DNA from: an uncultured Bacteroidota bacterium
GTDB lineage: Bacteria > Bacteroidota > Bacteroidia > Flavobacteriales > Flavobacteriaceae
Assembly: GCA_902561795.1 (NCBI GenBank)
Contig: CACERG010000009.1
Location: forward strand, 1 to 64,000
Length of the DNA: 64,000 nucleotides
Direction of reading: 5' to 3'
Shown: positions 1-8,573 of the stretch, piece by piece
How the letters are laid out: every line of letters starts with the position of its first letter
Numbering within the stretch: position 1 is the stretch's first letter
Position numbers and translations under genes: made by a program
The notes under the pieces: generated by a model
Seen by the model: only the letters and a program-made list of their open reading frames with translations
What the model was told of the DNA's origin: nothing
Databases searched by the model: none

Positions 1-921
1 CATTTTGACTTTCACGGTCATAATGATTATGATCTTAGTGTTGCAAATGTACTTGCGGCCGTAAAAGCGGGAGTTAAAGGTGTTCACTTAACTGTAAATG
101 GTATGGGTGAACGTGCCGGTAATGCGCCGTTAGCAAGTGTTGTCGCTGTAATAAATGATTTTCTTCCAGAAGTTAAAATAAATATCAAAGAAAATGCTTT
201 ACATAAGGTTAGCCAACTTGTTGCTACTATTACTGGATTCAGGATTCCTGCCAATAAACCAATTGTGGGTGAAAATGTTTTCACACAAACAGCAGGGATT
301 CATGCTGATGGTGATCACAAAAGAAATCTATATTTTAATGATCTTCTTCCAGAGCGTTTTGATAGAAAAAGGAAATATGCATTAGGAAAAACATCTGGAA
401 AAGCCAATATTCAAAAAAATCTTCAAGAATTAGGTTTAACACTTAATGATGAAGATCTTAAGAAAGTAACTCAACGAATTATAGAACTTGGTGACAGAAA
501 AGAGCGTGTCACAGCTGAGGATCTCCCTTTTATAATTTCAGATGTTTTAGGTGGTGAAATTCCTGATAAAGTAAAAATTGACTCTTATGTATTAACTCAT
601 TCAAAAGGATTAAAACCAACTACAAGTATTTCCTTAAAAATTGAAAACAAAATATTTGAGGAAAATGCTTCAGGTGATGGTCAATATGATGCTTTTTGGA
701 ATGCTTTAAACAAGGTATACCAAAAACAAAAAAGGAGCTTACCTGTTCTAGTAGATTATGCTGTAAGAATACCCCCAGGCAGTAATTCAGACGCTTTGTG
801 TGAAACCACAATCACGTGGCATAATGGGTCCAATGATTTTAAAACTAGAGGATTAGACTCTGATCAAACTGTTTCAGCAATTAAAGCTACGGAAAAGATG
901 TTAAACATAATACAACAATAG
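1..921 (+). CDS. leuA: 2-isopropylmalate synthase, C-terminal part (gene runs off the left edge)
   Basis: Condenses acetyl-CoA with 2-oxoisovalerate, the first committed step of leucine synthesis in the cytosol. The frame is open from base 1 and 306 residues are visible. They begin inside the catalytic TIM barrel with HFDFHGHNDYDL; GHND is the metal-binding motif of the HMGL-like family, and NGMGERAGNAPL follows. The second half is the LeuA dimerisation/regulatory domain, with a GDGQYDAFWNAL segment typical of leucine feedback-sensitive enzymes. leuB starts 9 bases downstream, so the two are co-transcribed. Identity is secure; the true start lies outside the window. Confidence 0.95.
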   Translation, partial: HFDFHGHNDYDLSVANVLAAVKAGVKGVHLTVNGMGERAGNAPLASVVAVINDFLPEVKINIKENALHKVSQLVATITGFRIPANKPIVGENVFTQTAGIHADGDHKRNLYFNDLLPERFDRKRKYALGKTSGKANIQKNLQELGLTLNDEDLKKVTQRIIELGDRKERVTAEDLPFIISDVLGGEIPDKVKIDSYVLTHSKGLKPTTSISLKIENKIFEENASGDGQYDAFWNALNKVYQKQKRSLPVLVDYAVRIPPGSNSDALCETTITWHNGSNDFKTRGLDSDQTVSAIKATEKMLNIIQQ

Positions 922-930
922 CACAACCCT

Positions 931-1995
931 ATGAATTTTAAAATAGCCCTTCTTGCAGGAGATGGAATTGGACCTGAAGTAATAAATGAAGCTGTTAAAG
1001 TATCAGATGCAATTGCCAAAAAATTTAATCATAATATTGAATGGAAATCCGCTTTAGTGGGAGCCGCAGCAATTGACGCTGTTGGGGATCCTTATCCAAA
1101 TGAAACACATGATGTATGTCTTGCTTCAGACGCAATTCTCTTTGGAGCTATTGGACATCCAAGGTTTGATGAAGATCCATTAGCAAAAGTAAGGCCTGAG
1201 CAAGGGCTTTTAAGAATGAGAAAAAAACTTGGCTTATTTGCTAATGTACGACCAACTTTTACATTCCCCTCTTTGTTAAATAAATCACCTTTAAAAAAAG
1301 AGCGTATTCAGGGTACAGATTTAGTTTTTTTAAGAGAGCTAACAGGAGGAATTTATTTTGGAGAGAGAGGGAGAAAAGATAATGGAAATACAGCTTTTGA
1401 TACCTGCACATACAATCGAGATGAAATAAAAAGAATAGCCGTTAAAGGTTTTGAATTGGCCATGAAAAGAAAAAAAAAACTATGTTGTGTTGATAAAGCA
1501 AATGTTTTGGAAAGTTCTCGATTATGGAGAGAAACATTTCAAGAAATGGAAAAAGATTACCCAGATGTAAAAGTTTCGTATGAATTTGTTGATGCGGTTG
1601 CAATGCGACTTGTTCAATGGCCAAACTCTTATGATGTTTTAGTAACTGAAAATCTTTTCGGTGATATTTTAACTGACGAAGCATCTGTTATCTCAGGATC
1701 AATGGGTCTTATGCCTTCAGCTTCTGTTGGCTTAGAAAATTCTCTATACGAACCCATACATGGATCATTTCCTGAAGCTGCAGGCATCGGAATTGCAAAT
1801 CCTTTAGCTACAATTCTTTCTGCAGCAATGATGTTTGAAATGAGCTTTGGTTTACATAATGAGGGAGCTAATATTCGCGAAGCAGTAAATAAATCATTAA
1901 TTGAAGGAAAAGTTACTAAGGATTTAACAGAAAAGGGCGAAAAATTTTTTTCCACCTCTGAAGTCGGAGATTATTTAATAGAACTGATTAGGTAA
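931..1995 (+). CDS. leuB: 3-isopropylmalate dehydrogenase
   Basis: Oxidatively decarboxylates 3-isopropylmalate to 2-oxoisocaproate with NAD+, in leucine synthesis. It has 354 residues, the normal family length. Visible landmarks are the N-terminal LLAGDGIGPEV, the substrate-binding arginine region LLRMRKKLGLFANVRP, ELTGGIYFG, the NAD/metal segment VTENLFGDILTDEAS and EPIHGSFPEAAG near the C-terminus. It lies 9 bases behind leuA in one operon. No terminator is visible before msrA. Confidence 0.97.
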   Translation: MNFKIALLAGDGIGPEVINEAVKVSDAIAKKFNHNIEWKSALVGAAAIDAVGDPYPNETHDVCLASDAILFGAIGHPRFDEDPLAKVRPEQGLLRMRKKLGLFANVRPTFTFPSLLNKSPLKKERIQGTDLVFLRELTGGIYFGERGRKDNGNTAFDTCTYNRDEIKRIAVKGFELAMKRKKKLCCVDKANVLESSRLWRETFQEMEKDYPDVKVSYEFVDAVAMRLVQWPNSYDVLVTENLFGDILTDEASVISGSMGLMPSASVGLENSLYEPIHGSFPEAAGIGIANPLATILSAAMMFEMSFGLHNEGANIREAVNKSLIEGKVTKDLTEKGEKFFSTSEVGDYLIELIR

Positions 1996-2025
1996 TACCT
2001 ATATTTGTACAAACAAAATATTTAA

Positions 2026-2679
2026 ATGAAAGCTTTATTTGCCCTAATATTTTCAATTTCTTTACAAACATGCATCTCAAACACTACTCCTTTAAATAAT
2101 TCTGAAGCAATTTGGACCCCACCAGAAATGAATCAAGAAGGTTTAAAAAAAGCATATTTTGCTTCAGGTTGTTTTTGGTGTGTAGAAGCAATTTATGAAA
2201 GTGTTAATGGAGTTAAAGAAGTTTATTCTGGTTATGCTGGAGGTTTTACAAAAAATCCTAATTACAATCAAATTGGAACAGGAAAAACGGGACATGCAGA
2301 ATCAGTTGAGGTAATATATAACCCAAATCAAGTTAGTTATAGTACTCTTTTAAGAGTATTTTTTGGTTCTCATGATCCAACAACACCTAATAGACAAGGA
2401 CCGGATTATGGATCTCAATATCGTTCGATAGCATTTTACACAAATGAATTCGAGAGAAAATCTATTATTAATTATATAAAAACTTTGAATGATGGTAATT
2501 ATTTTTCAAATCAGATAATTACAGAGATTAAACTACTAGAAAAATTCTATTACGCTGAAGATTACCATCAAGATTATGAAAAAAATAATCCCGATAATCC
2601 ATATGTGAGAAACGTTTCTATTCCTAGATTAAAAAAATTTCAAAAACAATACCCAGAGCTTTTAAAGGAAATACATTGA
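2026..2679 (+). CDS. msrA: Peptide-methionine (S)-S-oxide reductase, predicted lipoprotein
   Basis: Repairs methionine-S-sulfoxide in oxidised proteins. The catalytic motif GCFWC is at about residue 48, followed by the family landmarks YSGYAGG, GHAESVEV and the F.SHDPTT.NRQGPD..QYRS block. The N-terminus (MKALFALIFSISLQTC) reads as a lipoprotein signal with the lipidated Cys at residue 16, so the enzyme probably acts at the cell envelope. TATATTTG at 2000-2007 matches the Bacteroidota -7 element, but I see no matching -33 TTG, so a separate promoter is uncertain. The stop overlaps the TTG start of galM by 4 bases. Confidence 0.93.
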   Translation: MKALFALIFSISLQTCISNTTPLNNSEAIWTPPEMNQEGLKKAYFASGCFWCVEAIYESVNGVKEVYSGYAGGFTKNPNYNQIGTGKTGHAESVEVIYNPNQVSYSTLLRVFFGSHDPTTPNRQGPDYGSQYRSIAFYTNEFERKSIINYIKTLNDGNYFSNQIITEIKLLEKFYYAEDYHQDYEKNNPDNPYVRNVSIPRLKKFQKQYPELLKEIH

Positions 2680-3581
2680 AAACATATACCCTAGATAATG
2701 GAAACATAAAAGCGGTATTCTTATCATTCGGTGCCATTCTTCACGAATTATGGGTAAAAAATAGATATGGAAGCTTCATAAATGTAATTCAAGGACTTAA
2801 AAATTTAAATGAATACATTTCAGATTCATGGTCGAGGGGTGCAATTATAGGACGTTATGCTGGAAGACTTACAAATCCTATAAAGGTAAATGGCAAATTA
2901 TATGAAATTGAAAATGAAAAAGGTATCATGCTGCATAGCGGATCTGAAGGTTGGGGAAAAAAAAACTGGGCCTTAGTAGATTTAATAGAAAAACAAAAAG
3001 TTGAATTTAAATATGAATGTCCTTCAGGAACAACTGGATTTCCAGGAAATATTAAAGCTAACATATCCTATTCTTTAGATAATAATAATTTAAATATTGA
3101 CTATTCAGCTATCACTGAATCTCCAACTCACATAAATTTAACAAACCATGCATATTTTAATTTTAATAATAATGAACCAATCGGTGAAAGTTACCTGAAA
3201 ATAAATGCAGATAAGTATTTGGAATTAGACAAAAATTTAGTTCCTACTGGAAAAAAACTTTTAGTTGATAAGACAAGTTTTGATTTTAGAAATTCTAAGA
3301 AACTAGGTAAAATTCGATTGGATGACTATTTTGTGATTAATCAAACTAATAGTCCAGTGGTAGAATTTTTTGAACCAAAAAATGGTATAAATATGGGTGT
3401 TTTCACTAATCAACCAGGATTAGTCGTTTTCACACCATCACATTTTCAAGCGATTTGCTTTGAAACACAAAAATTTTCTAATACCCCAAATATTGACTCT
3501 TTTCCCTCAACTTTAATAAATCCTAACGAAGTTTACCGACATAAGACATCATTTGTTTTTAATAATCATAAGAGTATTTAG
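2676..3581 (+). CDS. galM: Aldose 1-epimerase (galactose mutarotase)
   Basis: Interconverts alpha and beta anomers of aldoses. It has 301 residues; the fold landmarks are AIIGRYAGRL, the catalytic-histidine segment LTNHAYFNFN at about residue 157, and the catalytic-glutamate segment CFETQKFSNTPN near residue 267. The start is TTG, overlapping the msrA stop in a TTGA arrangement, which implies translational coupling. No ATG exists in a position that would keep the conserved N-terminus. It meets the PAP2 gene tail to tail with a 23-base overlap. Pairing with msrA gives no functional clue. Confidence 0.88.
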   Translation: MKTYTLDNGNIKAVFLSFGAILHELWVKNRYGSFINVIQGLKNLNEYISDSWSRGAIIGRYAGRLTNPIKVNGKLYEIENEKGIMLHSGSEGWGKKNWALVDLIEKQKVEFKYECPSGTTGFPGNIKANISYSLDNNNLNIDYSAITESPTHINLTNHAYFNFNNNEPIGESYLKINADKYLELDKNLVPTGKKLLVDKTSFDFRNSKKLGKIRLDDYFVINQTNSPVVEFFEPKNGINMGVFTNQPGLVVFTPSHFQAICFETQKFSNTPNIDSFPSTLINPNEVYRHKTSFVFNNHKSI

Positions 3582-4125
3582 TTTTCTCCCATATCCTGTA
3601 AAATACAATTCCTATTATTGTTCCTACAATCATCCCGCAGATAATATCAATCGGATAATGTACCCCAATATATATTCTACTGTATGAAATAAGTCCTGCT
3701 ATAAAAATCAAAATAACATTTACCATTTTAAAATGTCTTTTGATAGCATTTCCAAAGAAAAAAGCTAAGGCAAATGAGTTAGATGCATGTCCTGAAAAAA
3801 AACTGAATTTACCACCACATGTTGATTTAACTAACCTAATCATGTCTTTTAGTTGAGAATCAAAGCATGGTCTTAAACGACCAACTTGAACTTTAAAAAG
3901 GTTAGTCAATTGGTCCGTAAATAAAATTAGAATCAAACCAAAGATTACTAATGAAATAATTTGTTTTCTCTTGATTTTTAAACTTAGCAATAATATAATA
4001 GAAATATAAACTAGTGCATTAGATGCGCGATGAGTCATAAACATCCAAAATTGATCAAATCTATTATTTCCTAAGCCATTAAGAAATAAAAATAATTCTT
4101 TATCAAAAGCAATTATTGACTCCAT
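3559..4125 (-). CDS. PAP2-family membrane phosphatase
   Basis: A 188-residue membrane phosphatase of the type 2 phosphatidic acid phosphatase family, acting on lipid phosphates such as undecaprenyl diphosphate or phosphatidylglycerophosphate. All three signature motifs are present: KVQVGRLRP (K-x6-RP), FFSGHASNS (SGH) and RIYIGVHYPID (R-x5-H-x3-D). About five hydrophobic helices separate them. The substrate cannot be told from sequence. It lies 8 bases after the small gene at 4134 on the same strand. Confidence 0.88.
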   Translation of the reverse strand: MESIIAFDKELFLFLNGLGNNRFDQFWMFMTHRASNALVYISIILLLSLKIKRKQIISLVIFGLILILFTDQLTNLFKVQVGRLRPCFDSQLKDMIRLVKSTCGGKFSFFSGHASNSFALAFFFGNAIKRHFKMVNVILIFIAGLISYSRIYIGVHYPIDIICGMIVGTIIGIVFYRIWEKTKYSYDY

Positions 4126-4133
4126 TGTATATA

Positions 4134-4355
4134 TTACATTAATCCCATTTCTTTGTCGTAAAAATTGAAAGCCTCATTAATTAGCTGTTCCGATTCAGAA
4201 TGCAAAACTTCCTCATCATTTTTATCAAAATCTTCTAACCAATAAACCTGGTCATTTGAGATATTGATTATGAATCTTGGATATTCAGTATGTATAATGA
4301 AAATAACATTTTGTAATGAGGAATTATCTGCAATAAGGAATTTAGGTAGTTCCAT
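4134..4355 (-). CDS. Conserved small flavobacterial protein, unknown function
   Basis: A 73-residue soluble acidic protein with no signal peptide or membrane segment. The first half alternates hydrophobic and polar residues as in a small beta sheet; the second half (DFDKNDEEVLHSESEQL) is acidic and probably helical. It starts directly after the stop of the MATE gene and precedes the PAP2 gene on the same strand, so it sits inside an operon. I do not recognise a domain; small proteins of this appearance are common in flavobacteria. Confidence 0.65.
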   Translation of the reverse strand: MELPKFLIADNSSLQNVIFIIHTEYPRFIINISNDQVYWLEDFDKNDEEVLHSESEQLINEAFNFYDKEMGLM

Positions 4356-5726
4356 TCAAGATATAAGTAAAAGTTTTTTTGTCAAAAATTGAAATCTCAA
4401 AAAAAGGAGTAATGCAGAAGATGAAAGTCCGGAAAGTAAACCAATCCAGATTCCTACTGCACCTAATTGAGTATGAATTCCTAAAAAATATGAGATTGGT
4501 ATTCCAAAAATACAATAAGAAAAAAATGTTATCAGTGCAGGAATATTAACATCTTGAAGACCACGTAAAGCCCCTAAAACAACTGCTTGTATACCATCTG
4601 AAATTTGAAAAAATGCTGAAACAATTAATAAGGTAGATGCAATTTTAACAACTTCATTGACATCAGAAAATTGTAAAGGGTTGTTTTGATTTAAATAAAG
4701 CCATGGTAAGATGTCACTTCCTAAAAGAAAAACCATACAAAACACTACGTCCAAAATAATTACTAAAAGAAATATAGAATATGCAATCCGCTTTAATGAT
4801 ATATAATCTTTCTTCCCTTTTTGATTTCCAACTCTTATCATAGCAGTAACTCCAAGGCCCATGGCAAACATAAATGTCATTGATGATAGGTTTAAGGCGA
4901 TTTGGTTCGCTGCTTGGGGATTTTTTCCTAAGAATCCAGAAAGCCATATAGCAACCGTAAAAAAAAGTACTTCAAAAAACATTTGAATAGCTGATGGAAA
5001 TCCTAAACTAAAAATTTTTTTAAATAATTTAAAATTCGGTTTGCTATATCTCAACCTTGGCATATAATCAGTAAAACGATTACTAAATTTGACATAAAAA
5101 ATTATAAAAAACAACATGAAAAATCGAGAAAATAATGTTCCTAAAGCTGCTCCCTCTACTCCCATTTTTGGAAAAATCCAGAATCCAAAAATTAAAAAAT
5201 AATTTAATATCACATTAAAGATATTACCTAAAAGAGTTGCATACATCGCGGGCCTAGTGAATGATAAGCCCTCTGTGAATTGCTTTAAGCCTTGAAAGCT
5301 TATCAATGGTATTAATGACAATCCAATCCATTTTAGATATGGAAAAGCTAATAGAGTGACTTCTTTAGGTTGTCCCATTTTAAATAAAAGTGGTTTGCAG
5401 AAAATTACAGCACAGCTTAATATTAATCCTAGGAAAATACAAAGTATCAAGCCATGAATAAAAATATTTTTCCCTAACGTGATATTTTTCATGCCATCTG
5501 TTTCGGCAATTAAAGGAGTAATAGCTGTCGAAAAGCCAATTCCAAGAGACATAGCAATGAAAAAAAAACTATTCCCGAGTGAAACAGCAGCCAATTCAGC
5601 TGTACCTAATTGTCCTACCATTACATTATCTACAAATTGTACAAGCGTATGCCCTAAAAGACCAATTATAACAGGATATGAAAGGTTTATATTGTAGTAA
5701 AACTCTTTTGTATATCTTTTAAACAT
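4356..5726 (-). CDS. MATE-family multidrug/toxin exporter
   Basis: A 456-residue inner-membrane protein with about 12 hydrophobic helices and the internal two-fold pattern of MATE (MatE) transporters. The N-terminal half holds the conserved PVIIGLLGHTLVQFVDNVMV segment and LGTAELAAVSLG. These proteins export cationic drugs and metabolites using a Na+ or H+ gradient; the substrate here is unknown. Start is the ATG encoding MFKRYTKEF. It is 18 bases downstream of the M28 gene and abuts the 73-residue gene. Confidence 0.9.
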   Translation of the reverse strand: MFKRYTKEFYYNINLSYPVIIGLLGHTLVQFVDNVMVGQLGTAELAAVSLGNSFFFIAMSLGIGFSTAITPLIAETDGMKNITLGKNIFIHGLILCIFLGLILSCAVIFCKPLLFKMGQPKEVTLLAFPYLKWIGLSLIPLISFQGLKQFTEGLSFTRPAMYATLLGNIFNVILNYFLIFGFWIFPKMGVEGAALGTLFSRFFMLFFIIFYVKFSNRFTDYMPRLRYSKPNFKLFKKIFSLGFPSAIQMFFEVLFFTVAIWLSGFLGKNPQAANQIALNLSSMTFMFAMGLGVTAMIRVGNQKGKKDYISLKRIAYSIFLLVIILDVVFCMVFLLGSDILPWLYLNQNNPLQFSDVNEVVKIASTLLIVSAFFQISDGIQAVVLGALRGLQDVNIPALITFFSYCIFGIPISYFLGIHTQLGAVGIWIGLLSGLSSSALLLFLRFQFLTKKLLLIS

Positions 5727-5744
5727 TCAAATTAAAATAGTCCC

Positions 5745-7124
5745 TTATAAGCCATATTGATCTACTAAATATATTAGACTTGCAATTGATGCAGCACCAA
5801 GCTCAAGTTCTCTTTTATTAACTGCTTCAAATACATCAGTTGCAGCATTATGATAATCAAAGTATCTTTGAGAATCAGTCCTCAGATAAGATAGAACAGT
5901 ATTATTTCCTCTAAGAGGGCTGATAGTAGATTCTTTTTTTATTAATGAAAATGAACCTGTCTGATAAGGTTTAAAATAATTTTGCCAATTATTAATATTT
6001 TTAAACTGATCATTATCTGCCTCAAAAGAAAATCCACGTGGAGAAAAACCTCCAACATCTGATTCCAATGCAAATAGATGTTTCTCATTATTTTGCTTTG
6101 CTATTTCAGCATATTTTTTCCCACCCCTAATACCATTTTTCTCACCCATAAACATTACTACTCGAATAGTTCTTTTTGGGGAATAATTTAGTTGTCTAAA
6201 AATATTTAAAACTTCCATTGATTGAACTATTCCAGCACCATCATCATGTGCTCCATCTCCTAAGTCCCATGAATCTAGGTGCCCTCCTATAACAATTATA
6301 TCTTTAGGAAATTTACTTCCTTTTATTTCACCAATAATATTGTGAGACGGTACTTCAGGAAAATTTTTGCAATCTTGTTTCAAATAAAAATATAAATCAT
6401 CATTTAATGATAACATAGAACTTAATAGTTGAGCACCATTAGTACTGATTGCTGCAGCTGGAACCCTCAAATTATTTGGAATATCACCATAACTCATATT
6501 TCCTGTATGAGGATAGTCATCTAATCTTAAATTTATTGAACGTACAATAACGCCAACAGCTCCAAGTTTTGCTGCCTTCCTAGCTCCTTGGTATCTTATA
6601 TCAACTACATTTTTATAAGCTAAAAAAGTGTCTACAAGATTTTTTGGCATTGCTTTATTGAAGAAAACAAACTTACCTTTGATTTTTTCTTTTCCTAGGG
6701 ATTCTAGCTCATCAAAGCTTTTCACTTCAACAACTTGTGCTCTTAATCCATAAGATGGAGTTGGTATTGACCCCCCAAGAGCACATACTGGGACATTAAT
6801 GCTCATCCCTGGGGCTGTAATAATACTTGCATATTCAAAACTTCCCCTAACCCATTTTGGAACCATAACCTTCTGTAAATAAACTCTATCTAAACCAAGT
6901 TTATTTAACTCATTTTTTCCCCATTTCACAGCACGTTCTGCATTAAGCGTTCCTGCTAGTCTACCACCAATTTGATTACATAAAAAATCTAGCCATTCGT
7001 ATGATTTTGCATTATTAAGGGCATAATCGTAGATTTTACTTATTTGTTTTTCATGAAATCTATCCTGTGACAAAGACGCATTAAAGAACAAAATGAAAAA
7101 GCAAATTTGAATTTTATATTTCAT
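5745..7124 (-). CDS. M28-family peptidase homologue with altered metal-ligand positions
   Basis: Zinc aminopeptidase-like exported protein with a protease-associated insert. I take the ATG at 7124 (MKYKIQICFFILF, a signal peptide), one base after the preceding gene's stop; an ATG five codons upstream would overlap that gene. Conserved: GGHLDSWD (His282), GAHDDGAG (Asp294/295), ALESDVGG (Asp356). Changed: the usual adjacent Glu-Glu (catalytic base plus zinc ligand) reads Glu328-Lys329 in MGEKNGIRGG, and the usual His before the C-terminal loop reads Asn426 in DYHNAATD. It may be catalytically impaired or use a different metal arrangement. Confidence 0.82.
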   Translation of the reverse strand: MKYKIQICFFILFFNASLSQDRFHEKQISKIYDYALNNAKSYEWLDFLCNQIGGRLAGTLNAERAVKWGKNELNKLGLDRVYLQKVMVPKWVRGSFEYASIITAPGMSINVPVCALGGSIPTPSYGLRAQVVEVKSFDELESLGKEKIKGKFVFFNKAMPKNLVDTFLAYKNVVDIRYQGARKAAKLGAVGVIVRSINLRLDDYPHTGNMSYGDIPNNLRVPAAAISTNGAQLLSSMLSLNDDLYFYLKQDCKNFPEVPSHNIIGEIKGSKFPKDIIVIGGHLDSWDLGDGAHDDGAGIVQSMEVLNIFRQLNYSPKRTIRVVMFMGEKNGIRGGKKYAEIAKQNNEKHLFALESDVGGFSPRGFSFEADNDQFKNINNWQNYFKPYQTGSFSLIKKESTISPLRGNNTVLSYLRTDSQRYFDYHNAATDVFEAVNKRELELGAASIASLIYLVDQYGL

Positions 7125-7125
7125 G

Positions 7126-8289
7126 TTATTTTGATGCAAATTGTTCGATATTTTTAGCTGTAATTGGATTATCCCCCAAAATCATTAATCTTTCGACTAC
7201 GTTTCTGAGTTCCCTGACATTTCCAGTCCAAGGATACTTTTCTAATTTAGAGTGTGCCTCTTTGGAAAATTCCTTTTTCTCTAAGCCTTGCTCTTTACAA
7301 ATCGATTCGATAAAATATTGTGTTAATAAAGGAATATCTCCTATCCTTTCGACAAGAGATGGAACTTTAATCATTATTACTGCTAGTCGGTGATAGAGGT
7401 CTTCTCTAAAATTTCCCTCTCTTATCTCTTCATTTAAATCTTTATTGGTAGCTGCTATAACCCGGACATCGATAGAAATATCTTTATCGCTACCTACTCT
7501 TTGTATTTTATTTTCTTGAAGTGCACGGAGAACTTTAGCTTGAGCAGCTAGACTCATATCTGCAATTTCATCTAAAAAAATAGTTCCTTTATTAGCAGCT
7601 TCAAACTTGCCTGAACGATCTTTAATGGCTGAAGTAAAAGCCCCTTTGACATGGCCGAAAAGTTCACTTTCAATTAATTCAGATGGTATAGCTGCACAAT
7701 TTACTTCAATAAAATTTTCTGATTTTCTATTACTTTGTTGATGTAATTGATGAGCGACTAACTCCTTACCAGTACCATTTTCGCCAATTATTAGAATTCT
7801 AGCATCAGTAGCAGCTACCTTTGCAATCATGTCAGTAACTTCTCTAATTGCGTTGCTTTCACCAATTATCTGATATTTTTGGGCTACTTTACGTTTCAAC
7901 TTTTTGTTTTCAATTCGTAATGATTTGTTCTCCAAGGCGTGTCTCACAGATGTTAGTAGTCTGTTTAAATCTGGGGGTTTAGAAATAAAATCGTACGCAC
8001 CTAATTTCATTGCCTCTACAGCAGTATCAATATTACCATGTCCGGTTAGCATAATAAAAGGAGAAGAAAATTTAATTTTTTTTGCTTCCTGCAATACTTC
8101 AATCCCATCCATTTTTGGCATCTTTATGTCACAGAGAATTAAATCAAATTTTTCTTTTTTAATAAGAGAAAGGCCTTCTTTACCATCTACTGCCTCTTTT
8201 ACATCAAAATTTTTATCTTCATCAGACAATACACGCAACAAAACTCTCCGTATTTGCTCCTCATCTTCTATTATTAAAATTTTTTTCAT
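7126..8289 (-). CDS. Sigma-54-type response regulator (REC-AAA+) without a DNA-binding domain
   Basis: NtrC-type two-component regulator of 387 residues. The receiver domain carries phospho-acceptor Asp54 (LILCDIKMPKMDG) and the switch lysine in FISKPP. The AAA+ domain has Walker A GENGTGKE (about 169-176), Walker B GTIFLDEIADM and the arginine-finger region. The sigma-54-contacting loop reads GAFTSA (about 216-221), not the canonical GAFTGA. The protein ends soon after VRELRNVVERL, with no C-terminal Fis helix-turn-helix. The ATG at 8289 is preferred over an in-frame TTG one codon upstream. No histidine kinase is adjacent. The M28 gene starts one base after its stop. Confidence 0.9.
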   Translation of the reverse strand: MKKILIIEDEEQIRRVLLRVLSDEDKNFDVKEAVDGKEGLSLIKKEKFDLILCDIKMPKMDGIEVLQEAKKIKFSSPFIMLTGHGNIDTAVEAMKLGAYDFISKPPDLNRLLTSVRHALENKSLRIENKKLKRKVAQKYQIIGESNAIREVTDMIAKVAATDARILIIGENGTGKELVAHQLHQQSNRKSENFIEVNCAAIPSELIESELFGHVKGAFTSAIKDRSGKFEAANKGTIFLDEIADMSLAAQAKVLRALQENKIQRVGSDKDISIDVRVIAATNKDLNEEIREGNFREDLYHRLAVIMIKVPSLVERIGDIPLLTQYFIESICKEQGLEKKEFSKEAHSKLEKYPWTGNVRELRNVVERLMILGDNPITAKNIEQFASK

Positions 8290-8327
8290 CAAATAATTTT
8301 TGTTTTGAAAAAGTAATTTTGTGTTAC

Positions 8328-8354
8328 AAAAAAGGAGGTTTTTTCCCCTTTTTT
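8328..8354 (-). terminator. Terminator-like hairpin in the leader of the response regulator gene
   Basis: AAAAAAGG-A-GG pairs with CCCCTTTTTT around a six-T loop, with one bulged A. On the minus strand the stem is followed by a run of six T, as in an intrinsic terminator. It lies about 40 bases before the ATG at 8289 on the same strand, so it would act in the 5' leader or end a short upstream transcript. On the plus strand it would end no known gene. Confidence 0.4.
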
Positions 8355-8464
8355 ATGTTTAGTGACTTTTTGATTTTTCTAACCAATATACATTATTTGA
8401 AAAATCACGCATTAAGCATTAAATAGATATCTTATTCTGGTTAAAGTTAGCATAAAAAACAAAA

Positions 8465-8486
8465 CCCATCCTCTATTGAGGATGGG
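8465..8486 (-). terminator. Rho-independent terminator downstream of dnaJ
   Basis: A perfect 9-bp stem (CCCATCCTC / GAGGATGGG) with a TATT loop. On the minus strand it is followed at once by TTTTGTTTTTT, a good terminator for the grpE-dnaJ operon whose last stop is at 8574. Confidence 0.8.
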
Positions 8487-8510
8487 AAAAAATTGCTATG
8501 AAAAAGAAAA

Positions 8511-8539
8511 ATGAATACTAATAAGAAATCAGTATTCAT
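8511..8539 (-). terminator. Second inverted repeat between dnaJ and its terminator
   Basis: ATGAATACT and AGTATTCAT form a perfect 9-bp stem around an 11-base loop. On the minus strand a T-rich stretch (TTTTCTTTTTC) follows, so it could be a first terminator in tandem with 8465-8486. Low GC in the stem makes it weak. Confidence 0.4.
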
Positions 8540-8573
8540 TCAAATATATTATTTTTTTTTTAATCCTAGCAGA

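Noticed and set aside
1629-1955. 108-codon open frame opposite leuB
   Set aside because: It overlaps a fully conserved gene in antisense and has no family features.
6033-6042. Palindrome TCCACGTGGA, like the core of a parS site
   Set aside because: It lies in the M28 coding sequence, matches the 16-base consensus poorly outside the core, and is far from parAB.
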